Assembly (NCBI GenBank): GCA_029567505.1
Contig: JAKPXO010000030.1
Span: 1 to 37,098 of the forward strand
Direction: 5' to 3'
Origin: Acidobacteriota bacterium
Lineage (GTDB): Bacteria; Acidobacteriota; Thermoanaerobaculia; UBA5066
Length of the DNA: 37,098 nucleotides
Every line of letters starts with the position of its first letter. The stretch's first letter is position 1. Shown here piece after piece: positions 1 to 6,771 of this stretch. A model generated the notes under the pieces. That model saw only the letters and a list, made by a program, of their open reading frames with translations, did not search any database and was not told the origin of the DNA. Made by a program: the position numbers and the translations under genes.

Positions 1-109
1 CGCCCTCGCCGCGCGCGCCCTTCGCGACGACCCGTCGCTCGGCGCCGTCCTCGTCAACGCGCTCGGCGCCGGCGGCAACCAGATCGCCGCCCTCTTCACC
101 GCGCCGTGA
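1..109 (+). CDS. C-terminal fragment, probable beta-ketoacyl synthase
   Basis: The frame beginning at base 2 is open from the window edge to a TGA at 107-109, giving 35 residues. The end reads LVNALGAGGNQIAALF, which resembles the C-terminal strand of FabF-type ketosynthases (N-S-F-G-F-G-G-T-N in FabF), where the Gly-rich turn closes the thiolase fold. The stop overlaps the GTG start of the thioesterase that follows (GTGA at 106-109), so the two are probably co-translated. A ketosynthase followed by a hot-dog thioesterase is typical of fatty-acid-like or aryl-polyene-type clusters. Only the tail is visible, so the catalytic Cys-His-His cannot be checked and the family call is tentative. Confidence 0.5.
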   Translation, partial: ALAARALRDDPSLGAVLVNALGAGGNQIAALFTAP

Positions 110-576
110 CGGCGGCCGCGTGCCCCTTCCGCGTCGAGCTCGACGTCCGGTTCCCGGAGGTCGACTCCTATCGCGTCGTCTGGCACGGCAACTACGTCCT
201 CTACTGCGAGGTGGCGCGCAACGCCCTCTGCGCAGCGGCGGGCCTCACGCCGGCGGAGGCGCTCGCGTGCGGGTGGCGGGTGCCGATCACCCGCTTCGAC
301 GTGAAGGTCCGCCGCCCCGCACGCCTCGACGACCGCCTCGAGGTCTCCTGCACGCTCCGCCCGCCCGAGACGGCGAAGCTCGAGATGGACTACGAGGTCC
401 GCCGCATCCCCGACCGGCTCCTCCTCGCCACGGGCTTCACGCAGCAGGTCGTCCTCTCCCCGCAGGACGAGCTCCTCCTCACGTTCCCGAAGCTCCTGAA
501 GGAGCTCGTCGGGCGCATCCTCGCCTACCAGCGCGGGGAGAGGGAGCTGACGGGAGAGAAGATCCTGGCCGGATAG
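106..576 (+). CDS. Hot-dog fold acyl thioesterase (4HBT/YbgC type)
   Basis: This 156-residue protein has the length and N-terminal signature of 4-hydroxybenzoyl-CoA thioesterase/YbgC enzymes, which hydrolyse acyl-CoA or acyl-ACP thioesters in the cytoplasm. In these families the motif has a catalytic Asp followed by G-x-V-x-H-x-x-Y-x-x-x-x-E-x-A-R. Here Asp20, His27, Asn29, Tyr30, Glu35 and Arg38 occupy those positions, although the usual D-T-D is E-V-D. The GTG start at 106 overlaps the upstream stop by four bases, which supports both the start choice and co-translation with the probable ketosynthase. It probably releases or proofreads acyl chains made by that neighbour. The substrate cannot be told from sequence. 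Confidence 0.85.
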   Translation: MTAAACPFRVELDVRFPEVDSYRVVWHGNYVLYCEVARNALCAAAGLTPAEALACGWRVPITRFDVKVRRPARLDDRLEVSCTLRPPETAKLEMDYEVRRIPDRLLLATGFTQQVVLSPQDELLLTFPKLLKELVGRILAYQRGERELTGEKILAG

Positions 577-646
577 GCCCCGCGAGAGCGGATTCCGCGC
601 TTTCCCCTGAGTCCGGCGCCGGTAGCCCGTCGACGCCCCGTCGGCG

Positions 647-661
647 TAGAGTTCGCCCGAA
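647..661 (+). promoter_or_regulatory. Candidate -10 element for a leaderless or near-leaderless transcript
   Basis: A TAGAGT hexamer at 647-652 lies eight bases before the ATG at 661, and no Shine-Dalgarno sequence is visible between them. With a start site about seven bases after a -10 box, transcription would begin at or next to the ATG. No convincing -35 is seen. Confidence 0.35.
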
Positions 662-1191
662 TGGACGCGGCACGCGTTATTGCGCTCCTGAGGCCCCACC
701 TCGAGGCGACCGGGACGCGGTGGATGCTCGCGGGTGGCCTGGCCCTCGTGGCCTGGGGCTCCACACGCACGACGGCCGACACGGACCTCCTCGTCGACGA
801 CGCCTTCCGCTCCGCCCTCCTCGCGCGCCTCGGAGCAGCGGGATTCGAGGTCCTCCAGGACACCGACGGCTTCACGAACCTCCTGCACTTCGACCGCGAG
901 ATCGGCCGGCTCGACCTGATCTGGGTGGAAGGCGAGACGAGCCGCCGGTTGTTCGCCGCCGCCGTCGAGCGGACCGGCCCGGACGCGATTCCTCTCCTCG
1001 TCCCCGCCCCGGAGCACCTCGTCGCCATGAAGGTGAAGGCGATGAAGGAGCAGCCGACCCGCGTGTTTCGCGACGCCGAGGACCTTCGGCTCCTCCTCTC
1101 CCTTCCCGATCTGGACGAGGATTCCGTCCTCGCGACGTTCGAGCGGGCCGGTCTCGGTGAGCTTCATGAGCGGATCAAGGGCGCGTCCTGA
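661..1191 (+). CDS. Nucleotidyltransferase, AbiEii/DUF6036-like
   Basis: This is a 176-residue protein of the minimal nucleotidyltransferase superfamily. Gly25-Gly26 form the G-G start of the motif, followed by Arg36-Thr37-Thr38 and the Asp40-x-Asp42 pair. A third acidic residue, Asp85, sits in R-L-D-L-I-W. These match the metal-binding triad of AbiEii-like enzymes. A D-A-E-D-L-R-L-L segment near the C terminus is also common in that family, some of whose members act as type IV toxins or transfer nucleotides to tRNA. The next ORF begins inside the last 26 bases, so the two are probably a functional pair. Toxin activity is inference; a housekeeping or resistance-type nucleotidyltransferase is equally possible. 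Confidence 0.75.
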   Translation: MDAARVIALLRPHLEATGTRWMLAGGLALVAWGSTRTTADTDLLVDDAFRSALLARLGAAGFEVLQDTDGFTNLLHFDREIGRLDLIWVEGETSRRLFAAAVERTGPDAIPLLVPAPEHLVAMKVKAMKEQPTRVFRDAEDLRLLLSLPDLDEDSVLATFERAGLGELHERIKGAS

Positions 1192-1375
1192 GCCCCTCGA
1201 TCTCGACGCGCTTCCGTCGGCGTCTCCCGCCGTCGCCGAATCGCTCGAGAGACATCGCCCCGGGCCGATGTCGCTGCCGGAGTACGCCCGCTTCCTGAGG
1301 CAGTTCCGATGGACCGCGGAGCAGCTCCGGGCGATCCCCCTCGCCCGGGGCCCTCGGTTCACGCTCGACGCCTGA
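1166..1375 (+). CDS. Small hypothetical protein coupled to the nucleotidyltransferase
   Basis: A 69-residue ORF starts at ATG 1166, with an in-frame GTG at 1157 as an alternative, inside the 3' end of the nucleotidyltransferase gene. It is Pro- and Arg-rich at the N terminus, then has a helical stretch (S-L-P-E-Y-A-R-F-L-R-Q-F) and ends in F-T-L-D-A. I do not recognise a family. The 26-base overlap suggests translational coupling and perhaps a partner protein, as in antitoxins or specificity subunits. The ORF is short and high GC favours chance ORFs, so confidence is moderate. Confidence 0.5.
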   Translation: MSGSRARPEPLDLDALPSASPAVAESLERHRPGPMSLPEYARFLRQFRWTAEQLRAIPLARGPRFTLDA

Positions 1376-1465
1376 GCCGCGCCCCGCCCCCCCCTCGCAC
1401 GGGACCCTTCCCCTTCGCGCCCCCGGCCGCTTACTCTCCGCGTTCTTCATCCGGTAACCGTAAGC

Positions 1466-1499
1466 CCGCGGGGAGAGACCTCCCCCGCGGCACTGCCGC
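1466..1499 (+). promoter_or_regulatory. Two mutually exclusive 5'-UTR hairpins before the gene at 1511
   Basis: Bases 1466-1490 fold into a ten-base-pair stem (1466-1475 with 1480-1490, C1486 bulged) capped by the loop AGAC. Bases 1487-1491 (GCGGC) can instead pair with 1495-1499 (GCCGC) around the triloop ACT. The two share 1487-1490 and cannot form together. The second ends one base before the Shine-Dalgarno AGGAGG at 1501-1506. The pairing is read directly; a regulatory role is inference. Confidence 0.4.
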
Positions 1500-1510
1500 A
1501 AGGAGGCCGC

Positions 1511-3466
1511 ATGAGCCGACCCGCCGCCCCGAGAGCCGCGCAGAACCTCCGCGGAGCGATCCTCGTCGCTCTCTTGCTGTTCGCGAGCTTCGCGGCACAG
1601 GCCTCCGAGTGGAGCCCCGTCGGCCCGCCCGGCGGCGCGGCGTACGGCCTCGCGCTCGACCCGAAGGACGCGAACGTCCTCTACGCGGGGGCGTTCGGCG
1701 GCGGCGTCTGGAAGTCGACCGACGGCGGGGCGAGCTGGGGCCGCCTCTCGGGCATTCCCGCGCAGGAGACCGTGAACGCCGTCGCGGTCAGCCCCACGGA
1801 CTCCCGGACGGTCCTCGCGGCCGGTTTCACCGCCCTCTGGCGCTCGACCGACGGCGGGGCGACCTGGAAGAAGGTCCTCGACCAGAAGGTGCAGCAGCCC
1901 GCGATGACCGGCTTCGCGTTCGACCCGGCCGCACCGGCGACCGTCTACGCGAGCGCCGACAACGACGGCTTCCCGACGGGCGTCTTCAAGTCGACCGATT
2001 CCGGCGCCACGTGGAAGCCGGCGAACGTCGGGATCAACCCGAACTCGCGCGTCCGGGGCGTCGCCGTCGCGCGGGACGGGAAGGCCGTCTTCGCGGCCTC
2101 CGAGGACGGCGTCTACCTCTCCACGGACGGCGGGGCGTCCTGGACGGTCGCCCTTCCGAGGAAGGCCGCGCACTCCGTCGCGACAGGCGCGGGCGGTCTC
2201 GTCCTCGCGGGAACGAACGGCGACGGGGTGCTCCGCTCAACCGACGGCGGGAAGAGCTGGGAAGAGACGACGACCGACGCGAAGTGGATCGGGAACATCG
2301 TCTACGCGATCGTCGCCTCGACGGCGACGCCCGGCCTCTGCTACGCGAGCATCCCGAACCGCGTCCTCCGCTCGGCCGACGGCGGCGCCACGTGGAAGAC
2401 GTTCTCCCGCGGCTTCAACTGGGTGAACTTCCGCTCGCTCGCCCTCGACGAGAAGGGCGGCGCGGTCTGGGCCGGGAGCGGCCGCGACGGCGTCGTGAAG
2501 ACCGTGGACGGCGGGGCGACCTGGACGACCGGCGCCGGGTTCCTGGCACTCGAGGTGAAGGCGATCCTCCTCGATCCCGCCTCGCCGAACCGCCTCTTCG
2601 TCGGCACGACTCAGGGAGGCGTCCACCTCTCCGAGGACGGCGGCGCGACGTGGGCGCTCTCGAACGAGGGGCTCACGAACCGCGCGGTCCACTCGCTCGC
2701 CGCCGATCCCTCCGCTCCCGGGACGTTCCTCGCCGGGACCCGCAAGGGCGCCTTCCGGTCGACGGACGGCGGCCGGAGCTGGACGCACGTCCTCAAGGGC
2801 GGGTGCGAGCCGGAGGTGCAGCACCTCCGCTACGCCCCTTCCGACCCGAAGCGCGTCTACGCGCACAGCGGGCGCGACTTCTGCCAGGTCGCGCGGAGCG
2901 ACGACGGCGGCCTTACGTGGCGCGACCTGAAGGCGCCCCGCGATGCGAGCACGCTCCTCGGCCACTTCGCGTTCCACGTCGACGCGGCGAACGCCGACCG
3001 CGCCTTCTACAGCGACGACCGGCACCTCTACCTCTCCGCCGACGGCGGCGCGACGTTCACGACCGCGACCGGCATCCCGCCCACCTCCCGCATCCAGGCG
3101 ATCGTCGCTGGGGCCGGGGCCGGCGAGCTCCTCGCCGCGACGAACAAGGGGATCTACCGCTCGGCCGACGGCGGGAAGAGCTGGGCGGTGGCAGGGCCCG
3201 GCACCGAGAAGTGGAACGTGAGGCGGATCCTCCTCGACCCGGCCTCCGGCACGTTCTACGCCGGGGCGTGGAAGGAGGGAATCCTCCGCTCGAAGGACGG
3301 CGGCAAGAGCTGGACACGGATCGGCGGCGAGCCCCCGCACCCCGACGTCGTCGCCCTCGCACTCGAGCCGAACGGAACGCTGCTCGTCGGCTTCGAAGGC
3401 GGGGGCGTCTGGCGCCTCGACGGGGCGCGCTCCATCACCCCGTCGGCCGTCACGAAACCGAAGTAG
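1511..3466 (+). CDS. Secreted Asp-box (BNR/sortilin-like) beta-propeller protein
   Basis: The 651-residue product has an N-terminal signal peptide (Arg/Ala-rich n-region, hydrophobic core about residues 15-29, A-Q-A-S cleavage region). The rest is built from 13 Asp-box motifs of the form S-T-D-G-G-x-[ST]-W, the first near residues 69-76 and the last near 593-601, spaced about 40-50 residues apart. Such repeats form beta-propellers related to sialidases, photosystem assembly factor Ycf48 and Vps10/sortilin domains. No sialidase Arg triad or F/Y-R-I-P motif is evident, so a binding or structural role outside the cytoplasm is more likely than glycosidase activity. The start is supported by AGGAGG five bases before the ATG. 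There is no sorting tail; the protein ends in V-T-K-P-K. Confidence 0.85.
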   Translation: MSRPAAPRAAQNLRGAILVALLLFASFAAQASEWSPVGPPGGAAYGLALDPKDANVLYAGAFGGGVWKSTDGGASWGRLSGIPAQETVNAVAVSPTDSRTVLAAGFTALWRSTDGGATWKKVLDQKVQQPAMTGFAFDPAAPATVYASADNDGFPTGVFKSTDSGATWKPANVGINPNSRVRGVAVARDGKAVFAASEDGVYLSTDGGASWTVALPRKAAHSVATGAGGLVLAGTNGDGVLRSTDGGKSWEETTTDAKWIGNIVYAIVASTATPGLCYASIPNRVLRSADGGATWKTFSRGFNWVNFRSLALDEKGGAVWAGSGRDGVVKTVDGGATWTTGAGFLALEVKAILLDPASPNRLFVGTTQGGVHLSEDGGATWALSNEGLTNRAVHSLAADPSAPGTFLAGTRKGAFRSTDGGRSWTHVLKGGCEPEVQHLRYAPSDPKRVYAHSGRDFCQVARSDDGGLTWRDLKAPRDASTLLGHFAFHVDAANADRAFYSDDRHLYLSADGGATFTTATGIPPTSRIQAIVAGAGAGELLAATNKGIYRSADGGKSWAVAGPGTEKWNVRRILLDPASGTFYAGAWKEGILRSKDGGKSWTRIGGEPPHPDVVALALEPNGTLLVGFEGGGVWRLDGARSITPSAVTKPK

Positions 3467-3701
3467 ACCCCTCCGGATTCGCGGTTCCTTCCGACCGTCT
3501 CGACCCACCACCGGCCGAGGCCCGCGAAGCTCGAGCGCCGACGCGCGATTGCTGCGTCGCGGTATATCCTCGTGCACCGGAACGGGAGATCGCCAGGTCG
3601 GTCTGCGGGTCTTCCTCTCCCGAAGGGTCGGGCCGGCACGAGCGGCAGTCCGGCCGGCGGGCGAGCGACCTGGCGGACCCGTCCGGAAAGACGGTGCAGA
3701 G
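3467..3701 (+). other. Intergenic stretch between the two propeller genes
   Basis: I see no convincing gene in these 235 bases. The downstream frame stays open upstream of 3702, but that extension is Arg/Gly-rich and would bury the signal peptide. A six-base-pair stem at 3539-3544/3554-3559 and an AT-richer TATATCC at 3563 could belong to a promoter, but no correctly spaced -35 is present. Confidence 0.4.
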
Positions 3702-5444
3702 ATGATGCCTCGTCGAGTGTTCCTCGCCTTCTCGCTGCTGGCCGCGCATCTGGTCCTCGCCGACGCCGCGGCGGCGTCCGGGCACGTCTACAGCCGCCGC
3801 TTCGGCAGCGGCTCCGACCAGGCGATCACGGCCGTGGCCGTCGACGGCGGCGGGAACGCGATCGTCGCCGGACTGTTCGCGGGCTCCATCGATTTCGGCG
3901 GCGGCTCGCTGACGAGCGCGGGGGGCGACGACGCCTTCGTCGCGAAGCTCGGCCCGAACGGGAATCATCTCTGGAGCCGCCGGTTCGGGGACGCCAGCGC
4001 CCAGAGCGCGACCGGCGTCGCCGTCGACGCGATCGGAAACGTCCTGGTGACCGGGTACTTCAGCGGCACGATCGACATCGGAGGCGCGACGCTCACGAGC
4101 GCGGGCGGGCAGGACGTCTTCGTCGCGATGTTCGACTCGAACGGGAACCACGTCTGGAGCAAGTGTTTCGGGAACTCGAGCAACCAGGCGGGCGCGGGCG
4201 TCGCGGTCGACCCGTCGGGGAACGTCCTCCTGGTGGGGACGTTCTCCGGGTCGATCGATTTCGGGGGAGGGAACCTGACGAGCGCCGGCTCGACGGACGT
4301 CTTCATCGCGAGGCTCGATGCGAACGGGTTCCACTCCTGGAGCAAGCTCTTCGGTGACGCGAGCGCGCAGACGGGCGTCGCCGTCGCCGTCGACGGCGAC
4401 GGGAACGTCTTCGCGACGGGCGCCTTCTCCGGGACCGTGGATTTCGGCGGAGGGGGTCTGACGAGCGCCGGCTCGACGGACGCCTTCCTCGTAAAGCTCT
4501 CGGCGGAGGGAAACTACGTGTGGAGCAAGCGGTTCGGCGACGCCTCGGGCCAGACGGGACTCGCCCTGGCCGTCGACGCGTCCGGAGGCCCGATCCTCGC
4601 AGGTTCGTTCAGCGGGTCGGTGAACTTCGGGGGCGGGGCACTCGCGAGCGCGGGATCGACCGACGGGTTCGTCGCGAAGCTCGATTCCTCCGGGAGCCAT
4701 CTCTGGTCCCGCGCCCTCGGCGGCACCGGCACCGATTCCGCCAACGGCGTCGCCGTGCACGGGGCAGGAGACGTCGTCGTCGCCGGTGGGTTCCAGGCGA
4801 GCGCGGACCTCGGCGGGGGAACGCTCACGAGCGCGGGCGGTACGGATCTCTTCTTGGCCCGCTACACCGCAGGCGGGAGCTGGCTCACGAACGCGCAGGC
4901 CGGCGACGCCGCCGAGCAGGAGTGCCGGGCGGTCGCCGTCGACGCTTCGGGCTTCGCGATTCCCGCGGGCCGCTTCCAGGGCAGCATCGACCTCGGCGGC
5001 GGAACGCTCCTGAGCGAGGGCGGTCACGATGCCTTCGCCGCCAAGCTCGGCGTCGGGACGACGCTCCACACGCTGGCGCCCTGCCGCCTCGTCGACACGC
5101 GCAACGCCGCCGGGGCCCTGGGAGGGCCGGCTCTCGAGCCCGGCCCTTCGCGACGGGTCTTTCCCGTCGCCGGTGTCTGCGGCATCCCGGCGACCGCGCG
5201 CTCGATCTCCGTCAACGTCACCGTGACTCAGCCCGCGGCCGCGGGAACGCTTCGGGTCTTCCCCGGCGACACGGCGGAAGAGTGGACCCCCACCTCGACC
5301 TCGATCTCGTTCAGCGCCCAGAAGACCCGCGCGAACAACTCCATCTGCCTTCTCTCGAAGGACGGGGCCGGCAGCCTGGCGGTGAGGAACGACGCGCCGG
5401 GGACGGTCCACTTCATCCTCGACGTGAGCGGCTACTTCGACTGA
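3702..5444 (+). CDS. Secreted seven-bladed SBBP propeller protein with a C-terminal DTR/GYF domain
   Basis: I place the start at ATG 3702 (or the adjacent ATG 3705) because the signal peptide begins there (M-P-R-R-V-F-L-A-F-S-L-L-A-A-H, cleavage near A-A-A-A-S-G). This gives 580 residues. Seven consecutive repeats of about 59 residues follow, each with F-G-x-x-S-x-Q, V-A-V-D-x-x-G-N, G-x-F-x-G-[ST]-[IV]-D-[FI]-G-G, T-S-A-G-x-x-D-x-F and W-S-[RK]. This is the SBBP beta-propeller type and the right number for a closed seven-bladed disc. The last 120 or so residues are a separate domain opening with A-P-C-R-L-V-D-T-R and closing with D-V-S-G-Y-F-D. I recognise that pattern from C-terminal domains of secreted proteins in Acidobacteriota and Actinobacteria, but its function is unknown. 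Surface binding is likely. Confidence 0.85.
   Translation: MMPRRVFLAFSLLAAHLVLADAAAASGHVYSRRFGSGSDQAITAVAVDGGGNAIVAGLFAGSIDFGGGSLTSAGGDDAFVAKLGPNGNHLWSRRFGDASAQSATGVAVDAIGNVLVTGYFSGTIDIGGATLTSAGGQDVFVAMFDSNGNHVWSKCFGNSSNQAGAGVAVDPSGNVLLVGTFSGSIDFGGGNLTSAGSTDVFIARLDANGFHSWSKLFGDASAQTGVAVAVDGDGNVFATGAFSGTVDFGGGGLTSAGSTDAFLVKLSAEGNYVWSKRFGDASGQTGLALAVDASGGPILAGSFSGSVNFGGGALASAGSTDGFVAKLDSSGSHLWSRALGGTGTDSANGVAVHGAGDVVVAGGFQASADLGGGTLTSAGGTDLFLARYTAGGSWLTNAQAGDAAEQECRAVAVDASGFAIPAGRFQGSIDLGGGTLLSEGGHDAFAAKLGVGTTLHTLAPCRLVDTRNAAGALGGPALEPGPSRRVFPVAGVCGIPATARSISVNVTVTQPAAAGTLRVFPGDTAEEWTPTSTSISFSAQKTRANNSICLLSKDGAGSLAVRNDAPGTVHFILDVSGYFD
3795..5051 (+). repeat. Seven in-frame tandem repeats, about 177 bp each
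   Basis: The repeats are the blades of the propeller encoded at 3702-5444. Units 2 to 5 are the most alike (F-G-D-A-S-x-Q starts and T-S-A-G-S-T-D cores). Units 6 and 7 are more divergent (A-L-G-G-T-G and A-Q-A-G-D starts). The similarity suggests internal duplication at the blade level. Confidence 0.75.
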
Positions 5445-5613
5445 GGCCGAAGGCGGCGCCTGCGTCACACGCTCCGAGCAGGGAGTTCGTCACGCCCACC
5501 GGGAGCCAGCCGAGGCCCTCCGGCCCGGATCCGTGTCACGCCCAGCTGTCGACCCAGAGCTCCCAGACGACGGGGGCGCGGCAGGGGAGAGGAGGAGGTC
5601 GGGGGAGGGTTCC

Positions 5614-6771
5614 CTACTTCAGCTTCTCCGTCCCCGCGAACTCCCTCTCCGGCCGCAGCTCGTGGAGGATCGCGGCGTCGTCCTCCGTCGTCGTCTCCGT
5701 CACCATCCGCGCGACGAGGGCGCCGACGCCCGGGCCGAGCATGTAGCCCTGCCCGCACATCCCGACGGCGTCGACGTAGCCGCGGAGCGCGGCGCTCTTC
5801 CCGACGACGGGAGAGCCGTCGGGCGTCATCGGGTAGAGGCCGCGCCACGTGCGGCGGACCTTCAGGTTCGCGAGCTTCGGCATCAGGCCGACCATCCGCC
5901 GCGCGATGAGCGGCAGGAACTCCGACGTCTCGCGCCGGTCGGTCCCGATCAGCGGCGGGTCGGGCGTGACGCAGAAGATGACCTGCCCGGAGTGCGCCTG
6001 GTAGAAGTAGTAGTTCGCCGCGCCCGGCGTCCGCCGGATGTCGACGACCATCGGCTCGAGGAACCGCCGGGCCGGCTCGGTGATCCCCGCCTCGTGGCAG
6101 TCGGGGTTCACCGGGACGTCCTGCCCGCCGAGGTGCGCGAGGCTCCGCGCCCAGGCCCCGGCGGCGTTCACGACGCAGGAGGTGGCGTAGCCCCCCTTGT
6201 CGGTCCTCACGCCGACGACGGCGCCCTTCCTCCGCATGATCGCGGTCACCCGCTCGTTGAACCGGCACTCGACACCCAGCTCGACGGCGCGGCGGTGGAA
6301 CGCCGCGGAAGAGAGCATCGGCGAAGCCGAGCCGTCCTCCGGGGAGAAGGTCCCGCCGAGGAGCCCGTTCGCGTCGAGGCCCGGCGCGAGCTTCAGGAGG
6401 TCGTCCTTCGCGTACCAGTCGATGTTGAGGCCCGCCTTCTTCTGGACGACGAGGAGCTCCTTCAGGGTCTTCTCCTCCTCGGGGCGGTAGGCGACGAACA
6501 TGTAGCCGCCCTGCCGCCACTCGATGTCGAAGCCGCGCGTCTCCTTCCAGGTGGAGAACGTCTTCAGCGAGTCGAGACAGAGCCGGATCTTCGCGGGCGA
6601 GGAGTGCGTGGCGCGGACTCCCCCGATGGCGGCCTTGTTGCTCCCCTGCCCGGCGGAGGCGAACTGGTCGAGGCAGAGGACCTTCAGCCCCTTGCCGGCG
6701 AGCTCCATCGCGGTGGGCATGCCGACGCTCCCGGCGCCGACGACGACGACGTCGTACACGGACGAGGCCAT
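5614..6771 (-). CDS. FAD-dependent amino-acid/amine oxidoreductase, small catalytic subunit (DadA/SoxB/HcnC-like)
   Basis: The 385-residue product begins with a Rossmann FAD-binding motif (V-V-V-G-A-G-S-V-G near residues 8-16) and continues with a DAO-type fold. It contains an N-A-A-G-A-W-A segment and a C-terminal flavin motif around R-T-W-R-G-L-Y-P-M-T-P-D-G-S-P-V-V-G. This is the family of sarcosine oxidase beta, D-amino-acid dehydrogenase, HcnC and the beta subunit of dye-linked L-proline dehydrogenase. The ATG shares one base with the stop of the preceding gene (TGATG at 6769-6773), so both are made from one transcript. With its partner it probably oxidises an amino acid or secondary amine and passes electrons through the partner's iron-sulfur centres. 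The substrate (proline, hydroxyproline, sarcosine, glycine) cannot be read from sequence. Confidence 0.85.
   Translation of the reverse strand: MASSVYDVVVVGAGSVGMPTAMELAGKGLKVLCLDQFASAGQGSNKAAIGGVRATHSSPAKIRLCLDSLKTFSTWKETRGFDIEWRQGGYMFVAYRPEEEKTLKELLVVQKKAGLNIDWYAKDDLLKLAPGLDANGLLGGTFSPEDGSASPMLSSAAFHRRAVELGVECRFNERVTAIMRRKGAVVGVRTDKGGYATSCVVNAAGAWARSLAHLGGQDVPVNPDCHEAGITEPARRFLEPMVVDIRRTPGAANYYFYQAHSGQVIFCVTPDPPLIGTDRRETSEFLPLIARRMVGLMPKLANLKVRRTWRGLYPMTPDGSPVVGKSAALRGYVDAVGMCGQGYMLGPGVGALVARMVTETTTEDDAAILHELRPEREFAGTEKLK

Noticed and set aside
1441-1510. Cobalamin or cyclic-di-GMP riboswitch upstream of the Asp-box gene, suggested by GGCACTGCC
   Set aside because: The remaining conserved boxes and junctions of those classes are absent; only the two hairpins are supported.
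3549-3570. TTGCTG and TATATC as a promoter before the seven-bladed propeller gene
   Set aside because: The spacing is about 8-10 bases, far from the 16-18 needed for a sigma-70 promoter.
3549-3701. N-terminal extension of the seven-bladed propeller gene to 3549
   Set aside because: It would place 51 Arg/Gly-rich residues before a clear signal peptide that begins at 3702/3705.
1511-5444. The two propeller proteins as exosortase H substrates
   Set aside because: Neither ends in an IPTLxxWG-like motif, membrane helix and basic tail; they end in V-T-K-P-K and D-V-S-G-Y-F-D.
5445-5613. Direct repeat GTCACGCCCA at 5489 and 5535 between convergent genes
   Set aside because: Two ten-base copies in a 70 percent GC region are weak evidence; no third copy, palindrome or att-like structure accompanies them.
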